64,000 nucleotides of DNA from Taxillus chinensis (lineage: Eukaryota > Streptophyta > Magnoliopsida > Santalales > Loranthaceae), in NCBI GenBank assembly GCA_023512835.1, contig JAKCVP010000395.1, positions 62,001 to 126,000 on the forward strand. Reading direction: 5' to 3'. Positions 1-12,132 of this stretch are shown here, piece after piece. Each line of letters starts with the position of its first letter. Position 1 is the stretch's first letter. The notes under the pieces are model-generated. The model saw nothing but the letters and a program-made list of their open reading frames with translations. It did not search any database and was not told the DNA's origin. Made by a program: the position numbers and the translations under genes.

Positions 1-462
1 GAGCTCACGGGAGTGATCGCCCTCTGAACGCTGCTGAGTCTCGTAAAGGTCGGTGACTTCCTCGACGCGAGACAAGAGTTGTTCGCGCTCCTGCTCAAAG
101 GACTCGCGCTCCGCCAGCAGCTTGGCCCAATACTCCTTGAAGCTGGAGGCCTCTTTGGATGCGGATGCAATAAGCTCCATGAAAGAGGAGAAGTGAGACT
201 CGGCTTGAGTAGTCAGCTCGAGTGCCATCTTGTGACGATGGGTAGCCATGAACGCGCTGGTCTGACGAGACATGGTACTACTGTGTCGCAGACGAGTCAG
301 GGACTGCCCCCCAGTGGATGCTCGATGAGCATGATGAGACCGAGCGCGACTGCCAGCGCTGGAGAAGAGGTCTCCATTTGCGTCGCTGTCCAATTTCATG
401 ATTGCGAGTCTCTCAGGCGTAATGTTTGCCGTGTCGGCAAGAACAGAGTCGATGTTGTTCAT
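1..462 (-). CDS. Coiled-coil protein, N-terminal part only
   Basis: The reading frame is open from an ATG at 462 down to the window edge: 154 codons with no stop, so the gene continues outside. The protein begins MNNIDSVLADTAN and has a Ser/His/Arg-rich stretch at about residues 35-65. From about residue 75 it is charged and heptad-like (Glu, Gln, Leu, Arg), predicting a coiled coil. An internal ATG at 273 is a possible alternative start, but the upstream frame is open and its composition is natural. I do not recognise the family. The region upstream (463 onward) is the putative promoter. No intron was needed in the visible part. Confidence 0.6.
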   Translation of the reverse strand, partial: MNNIDSVLADTANITPERLAIMKLDSDANGDLFSSAGSRARSHHAHRASTGGQSLTRLRHSSTMSRQTSAFMATHRHKMALELTTQAESHFSSFMELIASASKEASSFKEYWAKLLAERESFEQEREQLLSRVEEVTDLYETQQRSEGDHSREL

Positions 463-1585
463 TGGCTAGAGTGGAGCAGATGTATGACAAATTATAATAG
501 TAGTGGATCAGAGGAGTTGTTTGAGACCTCAGGCAGGCATGCGGAAGTGCAGGTGGTTATGACGGGACGTCCTCAGGGAGTAGGCAGGGTTTTGTACCAC
601 GCCAGGCAGCTCTAGTGGACAATGAATCGGCTGCACTCTCCGCACAATCACTCGCACCATACGCCCAGGACCGATAAGCTCCAGCTTCAGCTCTAGCTCA
701 GCCATGAGGAACGAGGCAGGCCATTGCATGCCGTTGCATCGTTTTCCCCACCGACAGCCTGGGGCGCTGGCTTGCTTGTCTGTGGGCACAATTGAGTGAC
801 ACCGATCACGAATCGTCCCGCCCATTGGGCCCCGTGAAGGTGGAAAACGAGACAGAGAGTGCCCCATGTACGATTGAACGTCCTAGCGGGAACCAAGTCG
901 TCAATGCGCGTCGCGAGGCCTGCGTGTCATCTGCATCTGATCCGCTGGACTTATGGCGCTAGCTTTGCAACCCGTGTCCATCTTCACTCGGTTGCGTGTC
1001 GGTGGAGAGCTGACATCTTTCAGCTGGTGCTGGACATCGTGAATGCACGCCATCGAGTCCATGGAAAGCCTCTTCCATGGCGGAGCATTGCCAGTCTGAC
1101 GTGTAGGAGGTGGACATCGGCTGATCTATCACTGATGCTTCTCTCTTTGATTCTACCGATGCGAAAGTTGTTTGCGGGGCTACTATCGGATCGAAAGCCT
1201 TACGCGTGCGAGACTTACAGCTCACTCTTCTGTCTCAATGGCAATTGTTCATCGCACACGGCATCTTGGAGGAGAAAGTGGCAATGGTGGTACACGAATG
1301 AATTCCAGACTGATCAGCGACACGAATCGTGAAAGGAGCTTTCGCTTCCTCGTCCAAACACTGCAAGGAGGATATTCGATAGCATGAACAAGAAGTTCAT
1401 GGCCGGTTCCGCCTCCATACACCCAGTGCCTGCATCCACTACATCGACCGTCTTGATGTTATCTGTCCGATCTCAGCTTTTGCCCAATGAGTCTTTCGTC
1501 GCTTTGAGATGCAAAGACATCTGCGCCATTTGCCGCAGACGAGGTTCTTGGAGCGGATCCACCACCTTTTCCTCCACCCAGGGAT
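463..1585. other. Intergenic, no supported gene
   Basis: This 1.1 kb lies between the start of the left-edge coiled-coil gene and the stop of the NACHT-TPR gene. Short open frames occur on both strands, but they overlap one another and show no family signature or splice-consistent continuation. It presumably holds the promoter of the left-edge gene and the 3' UTR of the NACHT-TPR gene. Confidence 0.5.
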
Positions 1586-4500
1586 TCAAGCTGTCACTTG
1601 TGCTTGGCCATTTCCATTGAGATGCCCACTGGCATGACCGTTGACTCTCATCTTTTGACTTTCTGCATTCGTAGGCAAAGGGCTGGGCTTCATTTGCGGT
1701 CCGCCATGTAGCGCATTGACAAGACCCGAGGTTTTGCGAATGTGGTTGTAGTGTTGCTTCTGGGCCTGGACAGCTCCTCCATCGGCCAGAAAGCTGAATT
1801 CGAACGTTGCTGGTTCGGCCCAAAGCCCTTGCGAATCCTCGGCTTGACCCTTGCCTTTGGCTGCCCATTTGTTGTAAGTCCCTTGCGAAGACAGGGCAGT
1901 GGTAAATGATTTTTCACTTCCGAAAACCCGAGTGAGCGAAGCGAAAAGCTCGTCGTAGGAGGATGACTGCTTGTTCCAGCCTCCGTTGCGCTGATAGGAT
2001 CGTTTGAGAAGTACTAGGTGTCTAGAGACAACCTGTGCACCAATGTCAGTGGCCAAATCCCCATCGAGCTCAGAGGCGATCACGGCCTGGCGGAGGATCT
2101 CCTCATGTACGGCAAGGGCCTTGCGGAAATCACCGTTGGCTGCGTAGAGACCACCGAGCAATTCGAACATGTCCAGCGTTGTCTTGTCAAATGTACCCCA
2201 CACACGACGCAGGTTGTAAGTGATGTCTTCGCACAGATGGATAGCTTGATCATGACGACCGAGCGCAAATCGTACTTCAACAAGGCGGCGGCCAACGTAG
2301 ACGACGGCTGTGCTGTCCCACACAGACTGTGCATTTCGCGCATACCAAAGACGGCTCAAGATCCATTCGAGATTGGTATAGTCCTTGACGTCCGAAAGCA
2401 GGGTCAAGACAGCAACAAGGCGACGCACTGGGAGCTCGAGGAAATTGATCTGCAGCTCGCCAGCAGCGTGAAGAATCTCGCGTATGATGGACGCAGCGAG
2501 CTTGAGCATTAGCTGGAACAACTTGTTGTCCGGGCACTTGGGCGTGCCGCTGTGGGCAGTGAGATGCAGACACAGCTGTAGACCTGCGTCGATGTTCTGC
2601 TCAGTGCGCCACCCACCGTCGAGTTGGACAAACCTGTCAGCATAGTAGACGAGATCGTAGGCTTCTTGAAACGATCCCTGCGTCAGTTTTGCATAGACCA
2701 GGTCGGCGACAGCCACCACTGCAGTAGTGTCGCTTTCGTCGCTCTCCATACGCGCAAAGCACAGATCGAAGAATTCGCGTAGTGTAGCACTAGATTCAGA
2801 TGCGTTCAGTTGCGCCGCAAAGCCTCTCAAGAGCTCACTGAGCACACGTTGATATTCTTCACCACGACGCCGCTGCCTGTAGAACAAAGCCAAGCGAGCT
2901 CCCAGCTCGAAAGTGGAGTCGAAACTCTGCTTCTGGCTTACTGCAGCTTGATATTGTTGGTACAAGACGGTTTCAGCCGTTAGGTCGCTGATCAGCGCGG
3001 AGAAGCTCTCTTTGCTGGCGGTCAAGGTCTGCCAAAAGGCGACGAGGAAGCTGAAGCTGCGGCGATCTGCGCCCTTGATGTTGACTTCGAGCTTGGACTT
3101 GGAGTCGTACACGCTCGTCACGAGCTGTCGACGAGCGTTATGATATATCTCCAAGGCGGCTTCCTTCTGGTTCAGTGCAAGGTACGATGATGCCAGGCTT
3201 TGCGCGGCGACAACGAGGTGCCCGCTTCTTTTCTCCTTGACTAAAACTTCGGTCATGGTCTTGTTCAGCAGCGATACAGCTTTTGTGCGGGTCTCCTGGC
3301 TTTGCGACTTGCTTGCGGTCTGTGCGAATTTGCGAAGTTCGGACAGACTAGACTCGTGGCTGTATCCATGCTCACTTATCGAAGATTGATACGCCTCGTC
3401 GTATAGCTCCGCCGAGCGTGTTGCCGCCTCTTTTGAGGTGCTTGAAGAGCTGGTGTACATGCTGGCAAGCGCACTTCGCGCTGTGGAGATGCTGCGCATC
3501 AGAGTCGCGGTCGTGATAGCCGATGCAGTTGCGGTCGCGGTAGTCGATGTCGCTGCCAGAGCGCGAGAGCTTTTGATCGCCGACTCGTACAACGAGATGG
3601 ATTCTTGGTGATATTGCTCCTTCTGCTGGCTTATGTTGGCCAAATGAATAGTCGCCTGTATCGTCAGCTCGTGGTCAGAGCCAAGGAATTTGATACAGGT
3701 CTGCTGATATTGTATGACGATCTGGCGTAATTCCTCGTAATGGACCTTCTTGATGTCGCGCTTGATGTGAATGTAAGTTGTGTAAATATCCTCGACTTGA
3801 TCCACGGTGAATCCAGCTTCAAGTCCACTGTGGCTAAATGTTTGCCACACTAGACGAGGTCTTGATTAGCTTGGCTCAGGCTTGTAAATGCAGATGACAC
3901 GTACAGGCATTGTAGATTCGCTCAGCGCTCTCCCAACGTCGCTCGTCACGGTAGTACTTGGCTAAATCCACTGCGACTCTGCCACCTTCGCGGCTAATGA
4001 TAAGCTTATCATCGGTGAAGCGAGTGAAGATGTCGAGCATATATGCCTCAGCCGCATGGAAATCGTTCATTTTGAGCGCAAACTCGATTGCGGCAAAGGC
4101 AATCCTAGTGGTTAGTGCATTGGTCAAACCGGCCTGCTTTTTGACCAGCGCATAGAATTCTCCGTAGACGCGCAACGCCTTGTCGAAGGCATAAACCTTT
4201 TCGTAGAAGGCGACAAGGCGTTGGAACGACGCAAGAACAAGGTCGTCGGAGATTGAGAGGGCGGTAACGCTGGCCTGGTAGATGTTACGGAAGATACTCT
4301 CTGCCTTGTCGACTTGACGCTCGAGCATATAGCAGTCGGCCAAGCGATAAGCAATCTGCAGAAGCTCCGCACGGTGCGCTGAGGGCAGGGTGATGCTTGC
4401 TTGTCGAGTGAGGACACTCGACCAGGCTGTCACGAGAGCTTGCGAGCAGGTACGGGCACAAGCCTGGAAGCGACCCTTCTGGTAAAAGCTCTCAGAGATG

Positions 4501-7500
4501 GTCTGGCATGAACTGATAATGTATCCGATGGAAGTCTCACGCTGCTCGGCCGTGTGTTCGGACGAAGTCCACTCGCTGACCGAGTCAAAGAGTGCCAGCG
4601 ACGTCTCTTCGTCACTATTGCTGCTTGCTTGCGATGAAGCAATGATGGATTTCGCTCGCATCTGAATCTCTTCATGCACGGTTTGACTCAATTCCGAAGA
4701 AGCGAATACAGCCTCTTTGGAGCTCGAGTGACCGCTGGCGGAATAGTAGCTTGTAAGTTTGCTGAACATGCTCTTTGCCGTCGCGATCATGCCCAATGAT
4801 CTCAGCTCTTTGCCAAGGGCAAGGTACGAGGCGCTTGTCTCGCTGGAAATACTCTTTGACTCAGACTCTTTGTGCAACCCGGCGAGAATGGACGCTGCCT
4901 CCGCTGTGCGGTCTTGGGACTTCAGCCAGCCAATGTAGGACAGAGACAGATCGAGCTTCTTCTTCTGCAACCGAGAATTAGATGAGGTAGAAGCCGCGCG
5001 ACTGACAGCTTGCCACGAGTCTACCAAGATCTCCTCATATGCCGTGCTATTTTGCGTTGACTTGTAGTGCTCGAGTAGTCTGTTCGTACTGGCCGTCCGG
5101 CGTTCGTCGGTGATAGCAAGCGAGCGTTTGCAGCTCTCATATTGCGCGCGCTCAATCTTGCTGATTCTCTCCTTATGAGAGCTCTTCGCAAGCGTTGTTA
5201 ATAGAGTCTGTTGGATCTCCGACACCTCGTCGCTCCAGTATCCGAATCGTTGGATGCTCAGATTGTACACGTCCTCCCAACACGTAGAAGCAGCATCCCA
5301 TTGCTGGGTATCGGTCAACAGGGTTCCAAGGAGCTGGGTGTACTTGAATACAGTATCGTTCGTTGCGCCATATTCTTTACGGTAGTAGGAAAGCATGTGT
5401 TGAAGCATCTTCTCACGCTTGATGCAAGTGTCGTTGCGCGAGGTAATCTTGACATCAGCCGTGGCACTGAGATAGCCAGCAGTCAGACTGAAGGTCACCT
5501 CGTTATCCTCTCCCAGGACCACAGCGCTGATGTCGTAAGCCTTCAGGTAAGTGGTCGCAGCCTTCTCCACTTGACCGTCAGCCTGGTACGCACGGGCCAG
5601 GAAAATGAGCGTCTGAAGCAACGCAGGGGAGTCTGCCTTCAAAAGGCTCTGGCGAACGCTCAGAGCCAAGTCAAAGATTGTAATGTCCATGCTGCTGACA
5701 AAGCTGCCTGCGCGGACAGAACCTTCAAGCTTGGCGAGCAAGCTGGACTCAGGGAAATTGCTGCGAAATTCGGACACGAGTTTGTGATTTCCAGACGACT
5801 CAAACATTGGAGAGAGACGGAAATGATGCGTCCAAAAGCGAGCAGCATATTCGGCGCACACATTGGATTGAGAGATGCTCTTGATGTCGTCCGAAGCAAT
5901 GACATCGAAACTCGGCTCTGCCTGGCGGGGAAACAAGATCTTGTAGTAGGCGACACATCGGACAGCGAGATCGTAGTGGGCTTCTTGCAACTGGAATGGG
6001 AAGGGCCCTGAGTTGCTCAGATCCTTCACAGACTCTGCGAGACGAACGAGATGGTCCTTGATACTGATGTGACGGAAACGGCAGACGCCCCCTGAGGTGG
6101 TGATCAGCGGTCCTAAAGCTTTCACAACATCGTCTGCTACCTCGGTGAATCTTGGCTTATGGGAGCTTGAGGCAAGATCGATCTCCCAGAAAGTCTTGAT
6201 CTCGTCGAGTCGTAGAGGTCGTTCAGTCACCAGCATCCACCTGTTAGACCGTGTTAGCAATCCATCGAATCAAGGCTACAGCGCCTTATCAGACTTACGC
6301 CAAGAGTGAGCGAGTGTCGTGGGCCTTTAGATCAATGAAGCCGACCACTTGAGTTATAAGTTCATCAAGGTCCTTCGGCAGCTTCTCGATGGCAGACAGC
6401 ATGGCCGAAACCGAGGACTGCCGACTCAGGATTTCCAAAGCGTACTGCGCCCATACAAAACTGGGACCGGCCTGCGTGCTGATGCGCCTTGCGACCTGTG
6501 CCTGTTCCCCGTGACCGAGCTTGCGTAGTTTCTCTGAGCGTGCTATGGAGCTCAGGACGACACGCCGAATGTCATCCTGAACCAGACTGCTGTCGATATG
6601 GACTGTATGCATCTGTACCGGCACAGTCTTGCTCAAAGGTCGGCTGAAGACAATCGACTTGACCTGAGGTTTGTTGCCAGTAATAACATTGAGTCGCTCA
6701 ATGACTCTGATGCTCTCCTCCTCCCCCACATGAACTTCGTTGAGACCATCGATGATTAGCACTGTCGGACCGAGGTGTTTCAGACCGATTTCTAGAGCCT
6801 GCCAAAGCTCCTGCTCCACAACTGCAATGCCCTTGCCGCGCCTTGCGGAGCTAAGGACTGTAGAAAGAGCCTGATACAGCTCATAATCGCCGACTCGACG
6901 CTCAAGCAGTTGAAGCAAGAGTTCCTTCACAGGACTGGTCGTGCGACTCTCTACGTCTGGACAATTGCTACAGATCAGTATTTGCATAAGGAGAAGGCAT
7001 TGAGCTATGATGCATACCAACTTGGGCAAATAGCACATCATGCTGAGAATTGCCATCTGCCCTGAGCAATCGCTCACTCGTCCATCGAGACAGAACGGTC
7101 TTGCCGCTACCACTCTTTCCAGTCACTAGGGAAATCGTTTGCGAGGGGCTCGAAGTGAGGTTCCTCAGATGATCTGCGAACCATTCGCAGGTATGCTCTT
7201 CGCGCGACAAGCCACCTGTTGCGTCATGAATCGTCGCGATACTCCTCACAATCTGATCAGATGATCTCAAAAAGTCTCGAATTTCACTGATGTCGGCCGG
7301 GGGAGAAGAATCCGTGCTCTCTGCGAGCTGGAAACGCCACAAGGCGCTGAAAGCCCTTTCCTTCACATCCGCAATCGACTCGACACGCGAGGCGAAGCGC
7401 TCTATGAGATCAACCTGGACAGCATAGTCTGTACTGCTGCCGCCATGGGCATAGGAACTTGTGAGATCCACAACTAGTCGCAAGACATCAGCATACAAGA

Positions 7501-8143
7501 GGGCAAGTGCGCGCTGAGTGTCTTCGGAGGCGACAAAGACATTCCTGTGGCGCAGCAGCAGCAACAATTGGAAGGCAACGTGATGTAGCTGAGAACGTCA
7601 CTTCAGTCATGACATCGAGCGCGAGTGGGCTAAAGGCTACTCACTACACCGAACGGGGCAATCAGAATATGAGCTTGATCAACCCCAGCCTGGCATACAT
7701 AATCAGTAACGTGGCGTGGCGTGTAATATGAGGCTCGTCGGGTCGAGTACCTGTATGAGAATGTACAAGGCCGAGAAGACCAAGCTTTGTGTGCCAGTTG
7801 GTACCACTGTGGACCCGAGAGCATCAGCAAATAGTGATGTCTGTGAAGCAAAGTAAGCAGCCCAGTGTAGTATCCTATCCCACTGGGAGTTGCGATGAGG
7901 CATCGTTGTGAGGCGCTCAGCAGCGACATAATCGAGAAATTCGTCCACCGTCCTAACTTTAGCTAAAGCTGCTTCTGCGCGGTTGCCGAATTCCTTCCTC
8001 AATCTTATCGTTGCTGGCGATGCCGCGTCTTTGATAACACTTATCTGCGAGATGGAGGTTGAGAAAGCAGCAGAGGATAAAGAGGAGGAGATTGCCGTCT
8101 TGGTGATAACGCGCCTGTTGGCTGCGTCGATGGGCGTAGGCAT
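1586..8143 (-). CDS. NACHT-TPR STAND NTPase (NLR-like), 2,088 aa
   Basis: Large signal-transducing NTPase of the fungal NLR-like type. Six exons: 8143-7751, 7689-7645, 7588-7018, 6956-6299, 6240-3905 and 3849-1586. All introns are GT-AG (55-61 nt), and the exon sum is 6,267 nt, exactly 2,089 codons. Residues 1-230 form a helical N-terminal region resembling fungal STAND N-terminal domains (Goodbye/DUF7708-like; uncertain which). The Walker A motif GKSGSGKT is at 303-310 and the Walker B-like LIIDGLNEV surrounds D406. A winged-helix-like segment follows at about 555-640 (MLVTERPLRLDEI, then FRHISIKDHL). The remaining ~1,400 residues are helical TPR-like repeats. An ATG at 8164 would add seven residues. 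In fungi, NACHT/TPR proteins are linked to non-self recognition and regulated cell death; that role here is inference. Confidence 0.88.
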
Positions 8144-8164
8144 GATGCAATGATATACAAACAC

Positions 8165-9845
8165 AAATGATTATGGTATTACAAGGCTGCTCTGCAAGCT
8201 GTGTGGCGACAACAAAGGTCTTGCGGATTGGCGACGCGTGAGAGAAAGCTCTGGGACCTTATATGGCTGGCAAGTCCAAGTTCAGTCGGGCATGACGCAT
8301 TCCATGAGACAGGCAATAGCTGACCCATACTCTGGATAGTTTAGCTCTCAAATGAAACGGCCGCGATGCAATGTATTTTGATGGGAAAACAAACAAGCGA
8401 ATGGCTGTTCACTCGCAAACGATCGCACCACTTCGCTTCGATAAGCTCACGAAACTGTTACTGTACGTCGTCTGCTGGGCGAAGGGTGTCCAGAGATCAT
8501 CAAGTCTCCATCAGGCTCAATGCCGGGCTAGCCCTATCTGAAGAGCGCTGTATGCAGCGTTTGCAGGTGGAGCTGAATCAGATCGGGACACCTGAAGCTG
8601 ATGTTCAGCTTCAAGCTTGATGCTAAGCTGCCGGAAGACCAATTAGGGGCGAATGCGCGATCACTGTACCCAGCAGTCTGGGAAATCTCCACATTGACCT
8701 GTCTCTTTCGCTCGGCGTCATGCCAATGAGGCACCGGAATCAAGTCTCGGTGACCAACCCATTTCGAGACAATGGATTCGAGAGCCGGAAAATGGAACCA
8801 CGAGGATTCTTCCATCCGCGTCATCTGTGTTCGAAGAGGCTCGGAGCAGTACGTTCACAGGCTATTGCGTAGTGCAGAAAGTCTTGGAAGCAAAAGCTAG
8901 TATGGAAAACCGGGCAATCAGGAGCGCCAGAACAGTGCTTCTGGCTGGGTTGAGGCTCCCAGCCATTCAACGGGGTCCGGGCGAGCCGGCTAGACAAGCG
9001 AATAGGCATGAAGATCATGCAAGCGGATCAGATGGAGGCGGGGGCAGCTGCGTCGTACAGGAATGTCCAGGCACACGAGGAGCTGTCGGCCAAGGACCGG
9101 CTGCGCTTCTTGACACAAGGGGAAAGCAGGCTCTGGTCTCGTCTCGCTCTGGGTCGGGCTCTTGCCAAAGAAGGGAACACAGATGGTGCAAGGAGACGAG
9201 GTCGGGGCGCAGAGCCGCGTGCGGGCCAACGCTGCTAGTGAGCTGGAGTCGGTCGATCGGATTGCGCCAAAGTGTCGCCAGCCAGCGGACGCAGCGGGCC
9301 CGGAGGGATTCGCGGCGCCCGCCAGACGGATTCGCGATCCGCATAATCGTGGAGAGCTGAAAAGACGCGCTAGGGACGTCGGTGATTCCCAGGCGAGCTG
9401 AGGGTCTCTTTGTCCCAGGGGCTGGGCCAGTGTGCACGGCAGGTGAGGCAAGTGGAGCAGACGGCGCCACTTCTGGATGGAGGTTTCAATCTGACAAGGT
9501 GTGGTGATGGCTGATGCGTCAATTGAGGCCAAAGCCATGCGGGGCCGCATCGTTGAAGGCGTGAGACAGCGGACGGTGTTGACAAGGGAAGGACGTGGGC
9601 TCGGTGACGGCTTGGCGTTGCCTCTTCCACCCCCAGATACCCTGAAGTAGGCCAACACTGACGTACCCTGCGTCCTCTCGAATACGACAGTGTGGACTCC
9701 CGGCCAACACCCCCTCGCTTCTGCCTTTGCTTCCTCCACCTTCAGCTGTCTATTCACTCAGGCGCAGTCTCGTTCCCGTGTTCTCAGAAAACTTCCCATC
9801 TCCGCACTGCACATTTCTCGAAGGTCAGATGCGAACCTCGCATCG
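8165..9845. other. Intergenic with unsupported open frames
   Basis: This 1.7 kb is upstream of the NACHT-TPR gene and downstream of the 278-residue gene. A GC-rich block at about 9000-9700 carries overlapping open frames on both strands. One plus frame from 9008 runs into a neighbouring frame near 9170 with similar charged, Ala/Arg-rich composition, as a frameshifted gene might. No motif decides the strand, so no gene is called. Confidence 0.4.
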
Positions 9846-10796
9846 CTACTCGTCAATCTCTTCGCGAAAGCCGTTGGCATAGTAGCCGGTGCGCTCTTCC
9901 TCCTTGATCACCTCCTCGACCGCCCTCGCGTGCGTCTCCACATCGTCCCAGCGCTCCTCCTCGAACGCCTTGTCTCGTGCCTTCTCTTCACGTCTGCGTC
10001 TCTGCTGCAACCGCTCCAACCGCTCTTCTTCCGCGACGAGCTGCGTGACCTGACGTTCGCGGCGCCACAACTCGACAAAGAGCATCTCTCGCCCTCGGTC
10101 GCCGACCTGCTCGAAGCCGCTCCGCGTACTCTTGATGCCGTTGTTCGCGCGGTCGAAATACAGCGCCCATTCGTTCTTCGTCGGATCCTCTCGCACTGCC
10201 GTGAAGCCCTCCCAGCCCTCGAGCGTTACTCGCCTGTCCGTCTCGGTCACGTCCCACGGGCCAACGACCTGGTTCACTGTGTCTGCTTTCACGCCATCTG
10301 TTCATCACATTAGTACGCAAGTAGCACGCTCAGACGCGTCGACTCTGACATTTGATCTCGTGGGTGTCCTTATCCACGTAGACCCAATTGAGCATCGGCG
10401 GGTCATTCGAGATGGTCGTCACCAGTCCTTCGCCCTTGAAGCCAGCAGTTTTCCACCGAGACTCTGTACCCGGATACGGAAGATAGTATCCCGTAAAAGG
10501 ATGCGTCCCTGTCGTGCTCTCACCGTTGTCGATATACAACTGCCACACCATGTTCGATGAGTCGAGGCGATAGTCTATAGTTTCGTGACGGGCATACTAA
10601 CCTTGTTGTTCTTCAGGACGACCAGCGAGCCGTCAAACTCGGCGCTGTATTCATTCTTGCGCGGCAATTGCACGACCAGATTTGATTTCCGTGCGCGATG
10701 TCGTTCCCGCGCATTCTGCTTCTGACCCTGCTTCACCGCCTCTGTCACGCCGATGATGGCGGGGACGCCCGCAACAGCACCCAGGAGACCGAGCAT
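9846..10796 (-). CDS. Conserved fungal protein of unknown function, 278 aa
   Basis: Three exons: 10796-10602, 10539-10350 and 10297-9846 (837 nt in total). The first intron starts GTTAGT and the second GTCAGA with a TACTAAT branch point. The protein starts with a short hydrophobic stretch (MLGLLGAVAGVPAIIGV), then a basic segment. It then carries the pattern VVLKNNKLYIDNGE, HPFTGYYLPYP, PPMLNWVYVDKDTHEIKYG and GPWDVT, WEGFTAV, WALYFDR. I remember this pattern from uncharacterised proteins widespread in Pezizomycotina. The C-terminal third is a charged Glu/Arg coiled coil. It points the same way as the 95-residue gene, 336 bp downstream of that gene's stop. Function unknown. Confidence 0.85.
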
Positions 10797-11132
10797 CGTG
10801 TCTTGTTTGACGAGGGACAGCTATTGACGGGAGCAACCCGCCTATGATATAAGTGTCCCAGGCTCGGGCTTGTCAGCCCCCCGTGAACAGCCCAGCGGTC
10901 GCGGGGCGCGCATGACCAGAGAAACGAGGCACCGCACAGAGTCAAAAGTCTTCCAGCTGGTGGATTCTTCATTGCACGCTAATCTATCACTCGCAGAGCA
11001 AGTCTGCTGTCGCTACTCTGAAGCAATCTGGCTCCTGCTCGCGCTCTCTTAAGCTTCCACATCAAATGCTAGCAAAGACTCTACATCAAACCTTTCCACT
11101 CGTATTAACAGGTGTACTCTCCAGGAGGAAGC

Positions 11133-11639
11133 TCACAACAGACCGATTGCTATGTCTCCCTTGATTCGTGCGGTCAGGTGGACCTCGATGTCGAGGTCAA
11201 GAGCTGCGCCAAACGGTGAGCGGCTCACAGTTGTCTCAGATGAAGCCGGCGTATGTTACTCACAAATGTTGATCTTCAAACTGTTGTCTTTGTTCGCACG
11301 CTCGCGGCCTCGATTCTCCGCTTCTCCAACGGCCTTGTTGAGCTCCTTCTGCTCTGCAACGACTGTCAACAAGGTGGCATCGTTATTCGCAATGTATCAC
11401 ATACGGTCCTCGGGGCTCTTCTTCGCGAGCTCGCCTGCGATAGGGATAGCGGGAACACCTGGGCCGCCCTCACGACCTGGCAGAAGCAATTAGGATCATA
11501 CTCATATTTGTTGAGCGACTCCATCACTTACCGCCTTGTGCCGCTTGGTTCGCGGTGTTGGTCAAGCTGCGTAAAAGTTGAGCATGAGGAAAGCACCTGG
11601 AGCCTGTTTGCGGACTCACTTGTTGACGTTACTGGCCAT
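11133..11639 (-). CDS. Small conserved fungal protein, five exons, 95 aa
   Basis: This gene is invisible as an open reading frame because its exons are tiny: 11639-11620 (20 nt), 11566-11532 (35), 11476-11405 (72), 11353-11264 (90) and 11203-11133 (71). They sum to 288 nt, exactly 96 codons. All introns are 51-60 nt with donors GTGAGT, GTAAGT, GTATGT and GTGAGT. The protein starts MASNVNNLTNTANQAAQGG, has a charged middle, and ends in an alternating pattern LDLDIEVHLTARIKGD followed by IAIGLL and a stop. That ending resembles small uncharacterised Pezizomycotina proteins. The third acceptor has an alternative at 11362 that would swap one residue for four, in frame. Role unknown. Confidence 0.8.
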
Positions 11640-12132
11640 GTTGATCTACGGGTACCTGACAATAGATTATTGCTCTTCGCAATCAGTGTAGAAGACTATG
11701 AGAGAGATTCGGAAAGAGCTCAAGAAGCTTAGGGAGCTCCAACACATCTACGTAGCCGCTTTGGCTGTTGCTGCTGCTGCTGCTACGATTCCGCAGGCGT
11801 TACGTTGGCCGTTGCGGAGCAAATGGTGCTGACCAACGGCCAGCGCCGCTCGATGACTGTCGATCGCTCCGATGGCATCGCAGCCGCTGTTGATCTCTAG
11901 TCCGATTCGTGCTCGGGGCTGCGTCTCAGCTGGAATGAAACAAACTTACTCCAATAACATGGGCTTCCGTTACCGAGTTGCTGGGGGCTTACATTTGCCT
12001 GCGTAACGCCTACGTCAAGTAGCCATAGAACGCCCATCGTGGTAGGCTAGCATTGGGATGGCTTGAGACGATCATATGCGTTGCCAAAGCATGGCTCACT
12101 GCACCGGGCTGAGGAATTCGGCTGGCTAGCTG
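11640..12132. other. Divergent intergenic region
   Basis: It separates the start of the 95-residue gene (minus) from the coiled-coil gene (plus) and should hold both promoters. It contains a short CTG run at 11766-11784. Nothing else stands out. Confidence 0.5.

Noticed and set aside
5211..6011. 266-codon plus-strand frame
   Set aside because: It is antisense to exon 5 of the NACHT-TPR gene, whose protein is coherent; the plus frame has no motif.
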